Source: Beijerinckiaceae bacterium RH AL1 | Lineage (GTDB): Bacteria > Pseudomonadota > Alphaproteobacteria > Rhizobiales > Beijerinckiaceae | Assembly (NCBI GenBank): GCA_901457705.2 | Contig: LR590083.2 | Location: 1,240,597 to 1,304,596 of the forward strand | Direction of reading: 5' to 3' | DNA length: 64,000 bases | Shown: positions 19,516 to 28,242 of the stretch, one piece after another | Layout: every line of letters starts with the position of its first letter | Position numbering within the stretch: position 1 is the stretch's first letter | The notes under the pieces: model-generated | The model's input: the letters and a program-made list of their open reading frames with translations, nothing else | Databases searched by the model: none | Told to the model about the DNA's origin: nothing | Made by a program: the position numbers and the translations under genes

Positions 19516-19615
19516 CTCAAAACTCCCATTCGTGGGAGCAAACCGGCAAGTATGCGAAACGATCCGTTCCTGCGACGTTGTACGTCGTTCGATCCCCGAC
19601 CTTCGGGATCGGCGC

Positions 19616-20620
19616 TCAGGCGCCCATCGAGCGGTACAGTCCGGCGATGCGATCGAACCACTCGTGGCGCGCCTGCAGGTGCGCGAGGCCGGTGCCGCGC
19701 TCCGGCAGCTGCAGGGTCGTCAGCAGCGCCTCGATCTCGCGCCGGGCCGCCTGCTGCGAGGCGGACAGGGTGCCCGTGCGCATCGCCTCCTCGATCGGAT
19801 CGAGCGCGGTGAGCCCGATCGGGAACAGCTCGCGGAAGATGACGCGGTCGTGCAGGCCCTCGGCGGCGCGGAACTTCAGCTCGCCCGACATGCGGCCGAG
19901 CGAGACGGCGATCTGCTTGGCATTGTTCGACTGCAGCGAGGCGATGCGGTTGCGCACCAGCACCCAGTCGATGATGCCCTGATCGACCTGGTGGCGCTTG
20001 CGGCGCGCGTCGATCACGAGGTCCGCGTAGTGCGCCACCGCGCCGCGCTTGGTGCGATCGTGGTGCACGCGCGAAAACACGTCGACGTCGATGTAGGAAT
20101 CGTTGACCGGCGAGACGAGCGTGTCGGCCAGCGAATGCGCGAGCCGCATGAGGTAGGAGTCGGAGGCCGGCGTGTCGATGACGACGAACTCGTAGGTGTG
20201 CTCCACCTCTGAGATCGCCTCGGCGAAGGCGGCGAACTCGCGCGTTTCGTTGTCGCGCAAGTTGTCGGACGTGCCGCGCTCCAGCGCGAAATGGTAGGGC
20301 AGCTCGACGTCCCACGGTGCGCTCTGCGCCCACGAGGTGCGGTTCTCGAAGAAGCGTGTCAGCGTCTGCTGGCGCGTATCTAAGTCGATCGTGGCGACGC
20401 GGAAGCCCGCCTTCATCAGCGCGACGGAGAGGTGGATCGACAGCGTCGACTTGCCGGTGCCGCCCTTCTCGTTGCCGACGACGATGACATGCGCCGAGCG
20501 GAGCTCGGGCGGCAGGATGTCGTCGAACTCGTCATCGTCCATCATCTCGATCACGGGGCCCTCGGCGGGAGTCGCGAATCTATCGGTCGAAACGTAAGCT
20601 GTCGCTGCGGCGACTGTCAC
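19616..20620 (-). CDS. mipZ: Division-plane positioning ATPase MipZ
   Basis: This 334-residue ParA-superfamily ATPase has the deviant Walker A motif GNEKGGTGKST (49-59, signature K52) and the Walker B-like VVIDTPASDS. The VDQGIIDWVLVRNR and DRVIFRELFP segments are characteristic of MipZ, which forms polar gradients with ParB and blocks FtsZ assembly away from midcell. The start is taken as GTG at 20620; methionines at 26-27 are alternatives, since the first 40 residues are an unconserved tail. Confidence 0.9.
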   Translation of the reverse strand: MTVAAATAYVSTDRFATPAEGPVIEMMDDDEFDDILPPELRSAHVIVVGNEKGGTGKSTLSIHLSVALMKAGFRVATIDLDTRQQTLTRFFENRTSWAQSAPWDVELPYHFALERGTSDNLRDNETREFAAFAEAISEVEHTYEFVVIDTPASDSYLMRLAHSLADTLVSPVNDSYIDVDVFSRVHHDRTKRGAVAHYADLVIDARRKRHQVDQGIIDWVLVRNRIASLQSNNAKQIAVSLGRMSGELKFRAAEGLHDRVIFRELFPIGLTALDPIEEAMRTGTLSASQQAARREIEALLTTLQLPERGTGLAHLQARHEWFDRIAGLYRSMGA

Positions 20621-20663
20621 GTTCCCCTGAAGATCACAGGCTTATTGGGCGAAATTCGGCTTT

Positions 20664-21860
20664 TTACGGAGCGGACGGCCGATAGACCCAGTCGTAGCGC
20701 GCCAACAGCTGGCGCGGACCGGCGAATCGCATGGCGAGGTTGCGCGCGGCGCCGGCCGGCCCGGCCAGGTGGTAGATGCGGCCGAGCTCGCGGGAGGCCT
20801 CCTGCACGCGCGTCGCGCGCGCCAGCCGGGCCGCGGAATAGGCGGCCAGCGCCGCGCTCACGTCGCGCGTCGCGGCGATGGCGTCGGCGAGCGCCTGCGC
20901 GTCCTCGATCGCCTGCGCCGCGCCCTGCGCGAAGAACGGCAGGATCGGATGCGCGGCATCGCCGAGCAGGGCGATCAGGCCGGCGTTCCAGGCGGGCAGG
21001 GGCTTTCGGTCGTAGATCGGCCATGTCGTCCAGGACGGCGCGGCCTCGATGAGCGCGCGTGCCGAGCGGTGCCAGCCGGCCAGGCGCTTGCCGATCACCG
21101 CGGCGTCGCCGGGCTGCGACCACAGGTCGGGCGCCGCTTCGGTCGTGTCGCGGGTGACGGCGACGATGTTGACGAGGCTGCCGCCGGCGACGGCGTAGTG
21201 GACGAGATGCGCGTCGCGTCCGAGCCAGAGCCCCGTCTCGGCATTGCGCAGCGCCTCGGGCGCGGCGTCGGCGGGGACGAGCGCGCGCCAGGCGGTGCGG
21301 CCGAGCTCCTGCGGCGCGTCGAGGCCGGCGTCGCCGGTGCCTTCGCCGACGAGCCGCGCCCGCACGGCGGAGCGGATGCCGTCGGCGCCGATCAGCGCGT
21401 CGGCCTCGATCGATCGCTTGACGAGACCGCGGGCGACCGCGGCGACGACGCGGCCCTTCGTCATGCCGAAGCCGGCGAGCGCGGTGCCGAGGTCGAGGGC
21501 GATGGCGGGCTCCGCCGCCACGGCGTCGGCGAGCGCCCGCTGCAGGTCGGCGCGGCGCGTGACGAGGTAGGGCGCCCCCCACCGGGCCTCGGCCGTGTCG
21601 AGCGGCATGAAGGACAGGGTGCGGCCGCTGCGGGCCGACCGCACGCGGACGCCCGAGGGCCGCGTCGCCGTGGCGGCGATGGTGTCGAGGAGGCCCAATC
21701 GCGCCAGGATGCGCGTCGCGTTGGGGGAGAGTTGGAGGCCGGCGCCGGCCTCGGCGAGCGTCTCGGCCCGCTCGATCAGAGTCGTTTCGACACCGACGCG
21801 GGCCAGCGCCAGCGCTGACGTGAGACCGCCGATCCCGGCGCCGGCGATCAGGACGCGCAT
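20664..21860 (-). CDS. FAD-dependent aromatic hydroxylase-like monooxygenase
   Basis: The 398-residue protein is a group A flavoprotein monooxygenase: FAD motif GAGIGG at 7-12, the GADGIRSAVR (DG) motif, and GDAAHPILPFFAQGAAQAIEDA near the C-terminus. Relatives include salicylate hydroxylase, UbiH-like and 6-hydroxynicotinate monooxygenases; the substrate cannot be told. It starts 17 nt upstream of the zf-CHCC stop region on the opposite reading order, so the FAD gene follows zf-CHCC on the same strand and may be co-transcribed. Confidence 0.88.
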   Translation of the reverse strand: MRVLIAGAGIGGLTSALALARVGVETTLIERAETLAEAGAGLQLSPNATRILARLGLLDTIAATATRPSGVRVRSARSGRTLSFMPLDTAEARWGAPYLVTRRADLQRALADAVAAEPAIALDLGTALAGFGMTKGRVVAAVARGLVKRSIEADALIGADGIRSAVRARLVGEGTGDAGLDAPQELGRTAWRALVPADAAPEALRNAETGLWLGRDAHLVHYAVAGGSLVNIVAVTRDTTEAAPDLWSQPGDAAVIGKRLAGWHRSARALIEAAPSWTTWPIYDRKPLPAWNAGLIALLGDAAHPILPFFAQGAAQAIEDAQALADAIAATRDVSAALAAYSAARLARATRVQEASRELGRIYHLAGPAGAARNLAMRFAGPRQLLARYDWVYRPSAP

Positions 21861-21877
21861 CGGCCGTCAGGCCGGGA

Positions 21878-22132
21878 TCAGGCGGCCTTCTCTTCCTTCG
21901 GCATGTAGAAGCATTCGATCGGCTCGCAGGGCGTCTTCAGGCTGGGATCGTAGACGAAGCGCGTCGAGCAGTACGAGCAGACGATGTCCGTCTCGTCGCC
22001 CATGTCGATGAAGATGTGCGGGTGGTCGAACGGCGGCAGCGCGCCGATGCACATGAACTCCTTCGCGCTGACCGTGATCTTGGGCAGGCCCGGCTGGTTG
22101 TGGAAGTGCGGCGTGCCGTGCGCGTCGGCCAT
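21878..22132 (-). CDS. zf-CHCC zinc-finger protein, 84 aa
   Basis: The small protein has one Cys and His in FMCIGALPPFDHPHIF and a C-x2-C pair in IVCSYCSTRFVYD, the CHCC arrangement shared with mitochondrial NDUFS6. In alphaproteobacteria it is a widespread single-domain zinc protein associated with complex I. I chose the ATG at 22132 because similarity begins at MADAHGTPHFHNQ. Confidence 0.85.
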   Translation of the reverse strand: MADAHGTPHFHNQPGLPKITVSAKEFMCIGALPPFDHPHIFIDMGDETDIVCSYCSTRFVYDPSLKTPCEPIECFYMPKEEKAA

Positions 22133-22218
22133 GGGGCGATCTCCGATGTTGCGTCTCACGTGCCAAGATCGGCCGGGGAATGCAAGGCGGGCCGCCACCT
22201 TCCCGGCGCCGGCGCCCG

Positions 22219-23094
22219 TCAGCCGCCGGTCGCGAACCCGGGATAGAGCGTCATGCCGCCGTCGACGAACAACGTGGCGCCGGTGACGTAGTCGGCATGG
22301 TCGGAGGCGAGCCATGCGGCGGCCTGGGCGATGTCGTCGGGCTCGCCGATGCGCTTGTAGGGCACGAGCGTCATCAGGCTCTTGTAGGCCTCGGGCGTCT
22401 GCCAGGCCGCCGTGTTGATCGGCGTGCGGATGGCGCCGGGACCGATCGCGTTAACGCGCACGCGATGCGGCGCCAGCTCCTGCGCCATCGATTCCATGAG
22501 CAGCTTGATGCCGCCTTTCGACGACGCGTAGTTGGCGTGCCCGGCCCACGGGATCACCTGGTGCACCGAGCTCATGCAGATCATCTTGCCGGCCGCAACC
22601 GACACCTTCTCGTCGACGCCGCGGCGCAAGAACTCGCGCGCGGCCTCGCGCTGGCACAGGAACTGGCCGGTGAGGTTGACGCCGATGACCGTGTTCCACT
22701 GCTCGAGCGTCATCTCGGTGAAGGCGGAGTCGCGCTGCAGGCCGGCGTTGGAGACGGAGATGTGCACCGTGCCGAGCTCGGCGATGGCCCGCTTGTACAT
22801 GGCGACGACCTCGTCTTCCTTGGAGACGTCGGCCTTGATCACCAGCGCCTTGCGCCCGTAACCCTCGATCTTGTGGGCGACCTCCTCGGCGGTCTCGGGA
22901 TGCGTCACGTAGTTGACGGCAACGTCGGCGCCGGCGCGGGCCAAGCCGATCGCGACGGCCTCGCCGATGCCCGAGTTGGCGCCGGTGACGATCGCCGGCT
23001 GGCCTTCGAGAAACGATGGGTAGCCAACCTTCGGCTCGGGAACGTCGCCGGGAGCGGCGGGGGCGGCGGGATGCTTGGGATGGAGGTCGGTCAT
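22219..23094 (-). CDS. SDR oxidoreductase, glucose 1-dehydrogenase-like
   Basis: The 291-residue protein is a classical short-chain dehydrogenase with NAD(P)-binding TGANSGIG near residues 38-45, the NAG motif, and the catalytic S-Y-K with YASSKGG. A 30-residue Pro-rich N-terminal extension (HPKHPAAPAAPGDVPEPKVG) precedes the fold. Closest in pattern to glucose 1-dehydrogenases, which oxidise beta-D-glucose to gluconolactone. The neighbouring glycosidase gene upstream on the same strand could supply glucose. Confidence 0.85.
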   Translation of the reverse strand: MTDLHPKHPAAPAAPGDVPEPKVGYPSFLEGQPAIVTGANSGIGEAVAIGLARAGADVAVNYVTHPETAEEVAHKIEGYGRKALVIKADVSKEDEVVAMYKRAIAELGTVHISVSNAGLQRDSAFTEMTLEQWNTVIGVNLTGQFLCQREAAREFLRRGVDEKVSVAAGKMICMSSVHQVIPWAGHANYASSKGGIKLLMESMAQELAPHRVRVNAIGPGAIRTPINTAAWQTPEAYKSLMTLVPYKRIGEPDDIAQAAAWLASDHADYVTGATLFVDGGMTLYPGFATGG

Positions 23095-23221
23095 GGCGGT
23101 GCCTCGTGCGTCGCGTGGCTGAAGAACCGCGCGTCACAGCCGAGGTTGCTCGCGAGCGAGCCGATTGCAGAAGTTTAATGATCTTCGCGCCGGGGCCGCG
23201 GTCCGACCGCCGCCGCGCGCG

Positions 23222-25933
23222 TCAGCGCGGAGCCTCGCGCTCGCCCATCTCGGGGTCGATCTCGCTCGGCGGGTGCAGCAGCAGCGCGACGAGGCCGGTC
23301 CAGCCGGTCTGGTGCGCCGCGCCGAGGCCGCGGCCGGTGTCGCCGTGGAAGTGCTCGTAGAACAGGATCAGGTCGCGGAAGTGCGGGTCGTGCTGCATCT
23401 TCTCGCAGTCGTCGTAGATGGGCCGCCGGCCGTGCTCGTCGCGCAGGAAGAGGTGGGTCAGGCGGCGGGCGATCTCGTGGCCGATCTGGCCGAGCTTCAT
23501 CTTGTTGCCCGAGCCCGTCGGGCATTCCAGCGCGAAGTCGTCGCCGTAGAAGGTCTGGTAGCGGTGCAGCGCGACCACGATGAGGAAGTTGACCGGCATC
23601 CAGATCGGCCCGCGCCAGTTCGAGTTGCCGCCGAAGAGCCGCGTCGTGCCCTCGCCCGGCTCGTAGTCGACGCGGTTCTCCGTGCCCTGCACCCAGACGA
23701 CGGCGGGATGCGCGCCGTGCACCTTCGACACCGAGCGGATGCCGTAGGACGACAGGAACTCCGTCTCGTCGAGCATGCGCGTCAGCACGCGATTGAGGCG
23801 GTTCTTGCGCATCAGCGAGAGCAGCGAGTAGTCGGCGCTGTTGCGGTCGTTCCAGCGCGAGACGAGCCGCGACAGCTCGGGGCGGTTGGCGAAGAGCCAG
23901 CGCACGCGCTCGCCGAAGTCCGGCAGCTTCTCGAAAATGTCGCCGCGCAGGAGCTCGACGGCGAACAGCGGGATGAGCCCGACCATCGAGCGCACGGGCA
24001 GGGTGATCGCGTCCTGGCCCGGGATCTCGAGAAGGTCGTAGTAGAAACCATCCGTCTCGTCCCACAGGCCGTCGTGGTGCGAGCCGATCTCGCGATGCAC
24101 GGCGCCGGCGATGAGCAGGAAGTGCTCGAAGAACTTGATCGCCATGTCCTCGTAGACGTGGTCGTCGAGCGCCAGCTCGATCGACAGGCGCATGAGGTTC
24201 AAGGCGTAGACGGCGGCCCACGCCGTGCCGTCGGCCTGGTCGAGATGGCCGCCCTCCGGCAGCGTGCCGGAGCGGTTGAAGAGCGAGATGTTGTCGAGGC
24301 CGAGGAAGCCGCCCTCGAAGATGTTGCGGTCCTGCGCGTCCTGGCGGTTGATCCACCAGGTGAAGTTCAGCGTCAGCTTGTGATAGACGCGGCGCAGGAA
24401 GGTGAGGTCCGGCTTGCCCGATCGCGCGCGGTCGATGTCGTAGATCTGCAGCGCGGCGAGCGCGTGCACCGGCGGGTTGGTGTCGGCGAAGTTCCACTCG
24501 TAGGCGGGCAGCTGGCCGTTCGGGTGCAGGAAGCGCGACTGCAGCAGCAGCACGAGCTGCGCCTTGGCGAAGGCGGGATCGATCAGCGCGAAGGTCACGC
24601 AGTGGAAGGCGAGGTCCCAGGCCGCGAACCACGGATATTCCCAGGCATCCGGCATCGAGAAGATGTCGTCGGAGAAGAAGTGCTGCCAATCGCAATTGCG
24701 ACCGTGGCGGCGCTCCGGCGGCGGCGGCGGCTCGGCCTCGTCGCCGGCGAGCCAAGTGCGGATGTCGTAGCCGTAATATTGTTTGCTCCACAACATGCCG
24801 GCGAAGGCCTGGCGCTGCACGAGGCGGGCGTCGGCATCGTCCATGCCGGCCTGCAGCGCGGCGTAGAAGGCGTCGCACTCGTCGCGGCGTGTCTGCATCA
24901 CCGCGTCGAAGTCGACGAAGGGGCCGTGCGCCTCGTCGGCGCGGCGAAGGCGCACCCTGATGACGGCCTCGCCTTTCGCCGGCACATCGAGCCGGTAGCG
25001 CGCCGCGACCTTGGTGCCGATACGCTCGGGGTTTACCGCGGCGGCCTTGCCCTCGACGACATAGTCGTTGATGCCGTCCTTGAAGTAGCCCGGCGCGTCG
25101 ACGTTGTAGAGGCGCTTCTGGTTGGTCTCGTTGTCGCAGAAGAGCAGCTCGGGATCGCCGTCGCACTCGAGCCGCATCGGCGGCAGCGCGGGATGCGCGA
25201 TCGTCACCGCGCGGACGCCGTCGGCGGCGAGGCGCGGCCTGAGGCTCGCGTCGCCCGACCACGTCCAGGTGTTGCGCGACCAGAGCTGCGGCAGCACGTC
25301 GAGCGGCGCGTTCGCGTCGCCGCGGTTGGCGACGGTGATCAGCATGAGCACGTCCTCGGGGCCGGCCTTGGCGTACTCGACGGTGACGTCGAAGTAGCGG
25401 TCGTCATCGAAGAGGCCAGTGTCGATCAGCTCGTACTCGCGCTCGGTGAGCGAGCGGCGGGCATTGGTGTCGAGCAGGTCCTGGTAGGGGAAGGCCGCCT
25501 GCGGATACTTGTAGAGCATCCGCATGTAGGAATGCGTCGGCGTGCCGTCGACGTAGTAGTAGAGCTCCTTGACGTCCTCGCCGTGGTTGCCCTGGCTGTT
25601 GGTGAGCCCGAACAGCCGCTCCTTGAGGATCGGGTCCTTGCCATTCCACAGGGCAAGGCCGAGGCAGGCCGCGAGCTTGTCGTCGGCGAAGCCGGCGATC
25701 GCATCCTCGCCCCAGCGATAGGCCTTCGACCGCGCCTGGTCGTGCGGCAGGTAGCTCCAGGCCTCGCCGTCGGCGCTGTAGTCCTCGCGCACCGTGCCCC
25801 ATTGCCGGTCGGAGAGGTAGGGGCCGAACTTGCGCCAGGGGGTGCCGCGATCCGCCTCCGCCAGGCGCTGGGCCTCGACACAGTCGGCCACCGCCCGGTG
25901 CGGCGCATTCGGCATCTCGATCTTCATGAGCAC
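23222..25933 (-). CDS. Large GH63-like glycoside hydrolase (MGH1-type), 903 aa
   Basis: The protein shows a long (alpha/alpha)6 glycosidase pattern: WREDYSADGEAW near the N-terminus, LWSKQYYGYDIRTWL, WEYPWFAAWDLAFHC, LPAYEWNFADTNPPVHA, then WRGPIWMPVNFLI toward the C-terminus. These match GH63/MGH1-like enzymes, which remove alpha-glucosyl residues; related bacterial members act on glucosylglycerate or trehalose-like solutes. No signal peptide is seen, so it is cytoplasmic. The start is MLMKIEMPNAP at 25933, with a second Met at 25927. Confidence 0.8.
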   Translation of the reverse strand: MLMKIEMPNAPHRAVADCVEAQRLAEADRGTPWRKFGPYLSDRQWGTVREDYSADGEAWSYLPHDQARSKAYRWGEDAIAGFADDKLAACLGLALWNGKDPILKERLFGLTNSQGNHGEDVKELYYYVDGTPTHSYMRMLYKYPQAAFPYQDLLDTNARRSLTEREYELIDTGLFDDDRYFDVTVEYAKAGPEDVLMLITVANRGDANAPLDVLPQLWSRNTWTWSGDASLRPRLAADGVRAVTIAHPALPPMRLECDGDPELLFCDNETNQKRLYNVDAPGYFKDGINDYVVEGKAAAVNPERIGTKVAARYRLDVPAKGEAVIRVRLRRADEAHGPFVDFDAVMQTRRDECDAFYAALQAGMDDADARLVQRQAFAGMLWSKQYYGYDIRTWLAGDEAEPPPPPERRHGRNCDWQHFFSDDIFSMPDAWEYPWFAAWDLAFHCVTFALIDPAFAKAQLVLLLQSRFLHPNGQLPAYEWNFADTNPPVHALAALQIYDIDRARSGKPDLTFLRRVYHKLTLNFTWWINRQDAQDRNIFEGGFLGLDNISLFNRSGTLPEGGHLDQADGTAWAAVYALNLMRLSIELALDDHVYEDMAIKFFEHFLLIAGAVHREIGSHHDGLWDETDGFYYDLLEIPGQDAITLPVRSMVGLIPLFAVELLRGDIFEKLPDFGERVRWLFANRPELSRLVSRWNDRNSADYSLLSLMRKNRLNRVLTRMLDETEFLSSYGIRSVSKVHGAHPAVVWVQGTENRVDYEPGEGTTRLFGGNSNWRGPIWMPVNFLIVVALHRYQTFYGDDFALECPTGSGNKMKLGQIGHEIARRLTHLFLRDEHGRRPIYDDCEKMQHDPHFRDLILFYEHFHGDTGRGLGAAHQTGWTGLVALLLHPPSEIDPEMGEREAPR

Positions 25934-26007
25934 TCCGGGGGCAGGGCGGTCCGTTCCCTATGGGAGCCGAACATTGCAGGGATGCAACAGCCGTTCCCCG
26001 GCCACCT

Positions 26008-26286
26008 TCATTTCAGGTAGGTGCGAATGACCTCGAGCAGCTGCTCGACCGCGTCGGCGTCGAGCGCATCGGGGTGCGCTTCCTCGTCGACGAGATGCGA
26101 GCGCACGTGATCCTCGACGACCTCGGCCATCAGGCCCGCCGTCGCCCCGCGCACGCCGGCGATGAGGTGCAGAACCTTGTCGCAGCCGGCCTCGCCGTCG
26201 AGCGCGCGCTCGATGGCATCGACCTGGCCGCGGATGCGCCGGACGCGGGCGAGGAGCTTCTGCTTATGGGCGACTGTGTGAGACAT
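26008..26286 (-). CDS. RcnR/DmeR-like metal-responsive repressor (DUF156)
   Basis: The 92-residue protein belongs to the CsoR/RcnR/FrmR family. It has the exact ligand set of Ni/Co-sensing RcnR: H3 (MSHT), C35, H60 and H64, where FrmR-type formaldehyde sensors lack H3 and H64. Family members repress transport genes until metal releases them. It is divergent from the histidine-phosphatase-like gene and lies beside cbtAB, but the matching DmeF efflux gene is 34 kb away. Confidence 0.88.
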   Translation of the reverse strand: MSHTVAHKQKLLARVRRIRGQVDAIERALDGEAGCDKVLHLIAGVRGATAGLMAEVVEDHVRSHLVDEEAHPDALDADAVEQLLEVIRTYLK

Positions 26287-26357
26287 CTCGAACTCTGCGT
26301 ATGCTTTGCTCTAGCACGCTTTCGCGCGGGCTCGAGTCCATCGCGGTGGAGGACAGG

Positions 26358-26906
26358 ATGACGGCCCGCCTGCTGATGATCGCCCACGCCGAGACGACGG
26401 CGACGCGGCGTGCCGCGTTCCCGGCCGGCGAGGGGCTCGATGCGCGCGGGCGCGACGCGGCGGCGGCGTTCGCCGTGCCGCGCCACGATCTCGCCGTCGC
26501 GAGCCCGGCGCCGGCGGCGCGCGAGACCGCAGCGGTGCTGGCGCTGGCGGCGCAAGAGGTGGCCGCCCTCGACGATCTCGATGTCGGCACCTGGGCCGGC
26601 CGGTCGCTCGCCGAGGTGGCGACCGCAGATCCCGTCGGGGCCGCGGCCTTTCTCGCCGATCCGACCTTTGCCGGGCACGGCGGTGAGTCGCTCGAAGCGC
26701 TCATCGCGCGGGTCGGCGCGTGTCTAGAGACCTGGCGCGAGCATCGCGGCAGCCTCGTCGCGGTGAGCCATGCGGCGGTGCTGCGCGCCGCGACACTCGC
26801 GGTGCTCGGCGCGCCGGCTTCGGCCTTCTGGCACATCGACGTCCCGCCGCTTGGCGCGCTCGCCTTCACGAGCGACGGGCGGCGATGGGCGCTGCGCGCG
26901 CGGTGA
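26358..26906 (+). CDS. Histidine-phosphatase-like protein with altered RHG motif
   Basis: The 182-residue protein has the phosphoglycerate-mutase fold. The catalytic H10 is retained in IAHAETTAT, but the usual Arg of RHGET is Ala and the second phosphate-pocket Arg (SPxxRA) is also Ala (SPAPAARETA). The late His (AVSHAAVLRA) and Glu (GGESLEAL) are present. Proteins like this occur next to cbtAB cobalt transporters in Hyphomicrobiales, as here. Its role is unknown; phosphate binding may be weak. The start at 26358 follows a GGAGGACAGG site. Confidence 0.78.
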   Translation: MTARLLMIAHAETTATRRAAFPAGEGLDARGRDAAAAFAVPRHDLAVASPAPAARETAAVLALAAQEVAALDDLDVGTWAGRSLAEVATADPVGAAAFLADPTFAGHGGESLEALIARVGACLETWREHRGSLVAVSHAAVLRAATLAVLGAPASAFWHIDVPPLGALAFTSDGRRWALRAR

Positions 26907-26912
26907 CGCGCT

Positions 26913-27626
26913 TCAAACGCGCAAGCTGCGCTCCGTCAGCGCGCCGAACATCAGCCCGATGCCGCCCCACAGGATGGCCTGGATGCCGAGGCTGACGAGC
27001 CGGAACGTCCACAGCGTCTGCGCGGGGAAGATCTCGGGCACCTCGTTGACGGTGGGCAGCGCGTAGCAGGCGATCGCGATCATCACGACGAAGGCGAAGG
27101 CGCCGACGAGGGTGGCGTCCCAGGCGCCGAGGCGCGCGGCGACCATCTTGCGCAAGCTGAACGCCGCCAGCGCCGCGACGATCGAGATCGCGATCATCGA
27201 GAAGTAGAGCCCGGTGCGCAGCCCGATCGTCTCGGGCTCGCCGATCGACGGCGGATTGGCCGGGTACTTCAGGTCGGGCACGAGGGTGGCGATGACGAAG
27301 GCGATCGCTGCCAGCAGCGCGGCGAAGGCTCGAGGCGTCAGCGTCGTCGCGAAGCGGCCCCAGAGCAGCGCGAAGAGCAGGGCGAAGATGCCGCCGAGCG
27401 CGCCGCCGACGACCACGACGCCGGTGAAGAGGCCGAGCGTCGACTGCACGGCGCGGCTGACGAGCTCAGGCTCCGGCGTCTCGCCCTTGGCCTTGGCGAT
27501 GGCGCTCTCGACGGCGATCGCGCGATCGACCTGCGGCTCGCCGTAGACTTTGGCGAAGGTGAAGGCGAGCAGGCCGGCGAGCACGCCGACCAGCATGCCG
27601 CGGAGGAGCAGCTGAGGCATCGTCAT
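26913..27626 (-). CDS. cbtA: Cobalt transporter subunit CbtA
   Basis: This 237-residue protein has about five to six transmembrane helices, starts MTMPQLLLRGMLVGVLAGLLA and contains VYGEPQVDRAIAVE and LPTVNEVPEIFPAQTLW, typical of CbtA, the membrane component of a predicted cobalt uptake system coupled to B12 synthesis. It follows cbtB on the same strand after a 19-nt gap. The long upstream reading to 27908 is not conserved; the Met at 27626 starts the first helix. Confidence 0.9.
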   Translation of the reverse strand: MTMPQLLLRGMLVGVLAGLLAFTFAKVYGEPQVDRAIAVESAIAKAKGETPEPELVSRAVQSTLGLFTGVVVVGGALGGIFALLFALLWGRFATTLTPRAFAALLAAIAFVIATLVPDLKYPANPPSIGEPETIGLRTGLYFSMIAISIVAALAAFSLRKMVAARLGAWDATLVGAFAFVVMIAIACYALPTVNEVPEIFPAQTLWTFRLVSLGIQAILWGGIGLMFGALTERSLRV

Positions 27627-27645
27627 CTCTGGGCGACGCGCAGGC

Positions 27646-27858
27646 TCAGTGGCAGGGGAAGCCGAGGAGGTGGCGGCCGTCGTGGACGAACTCGTGCACG
27701 TACATGCCCTTGATGAGCGACGTGGCGCCTTCCTCGGCGCCGACGAAGTAGATCGCGAGCAGGCAGAGCGGCACGAAGAGCAGCCAGGGCAGGATGGCGC
27801 CGACCGGGATCGGCTGTGGCAGGGCGACGGCGCGGTTGGCGAGGGAGGAGATCGACAT
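27646..27858 (-). CDS. cbtB: Cobalt transporter subunit CbtB
   Basis: The 70-residue protein has one transmembrane helix (AILPWLLFVPLCLLAIYFVGAE) and ends in HEFVHDGRHLLGFPCH, the His/Cys-rich tail of CbtB thought to bind cobalt. It precedes cbtA in the same transcript. I see no cobalamin riboswitch consensus (B12 box) upstream on the minus strand. Confidence 0.9.
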   Translation of the reverse strand: MSISSLANRAVALPQPIPVGAILPWLLFVPLCLLAIYFVGAEEGATSLIKGMYVHEFVHDGRHLLGFPCH

Positions 27859-27968
27859 GCGGTCCCTTTTCGATGGCGTTCGATGGCGTTGCCGCAGTGG
27901 TGGCGCAAGCGGCGGCGTCACGCAAGAGCATTCGCAAGTGATCGCGATATTTTCTTCACTCGGCAAAA

Positions 27969-27987
27969 TATAGGGTGGTGGCCTATA
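27969..27987. promoter_or_regulatory. TATAGG-N7-CCTATA inverted repeat upstream of cbtB
   Basis: Perfect 6-bp arms TATAGG (27969-27974) and CCTATA (27982-27987) flank GTGGTGG. It lies 111 bp upstream of the cbtB start in the 384-bp region (27859-28242) between cbtB and the porin gene. Its left part ATATAGGGT also occurs in the dmeF promoter. It is a plausible metal-regulator operator; the rest of that intergenic region shows no other gene. Confidence 0.5.
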
Positions 27988-28242
27988 CTTCCTCGACTGA
28001 TCGGCGGCGTTGCGGCCCGCGGATGCCGCGGGGCCATATTCACATTCTCGCGATCGGATACGGATAATCTCGCCAAGTGTGGCATATTCGCAATAGTCCA
28101 AGGTAATCTCCGACGACTATAGCTTGGAATATATCCAAACAGAAATAGTCCGGCGCATTTCTATTTGCCTGTGCAGAAAGCTGCGGCTTAATCCTTGCGC
28201 GATAGACCTCGTCGCATGACGACCCACACGGATCACGGCCCT

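Noticed and set aside
23165-26020. 951-aa open frame antisense to the glycosidase
   Set aside because: No motif is present and the opposite strand encodes a conserved glycosidase with aromatic active-site segments.
27859-28242. Cobalamin riboswitch upstream of cbtB
   Set aside because: Only a GCCACCACTGCGG fragment on the minus strand resembles part of the consensus; the B12 box and the long paired domain are absent.
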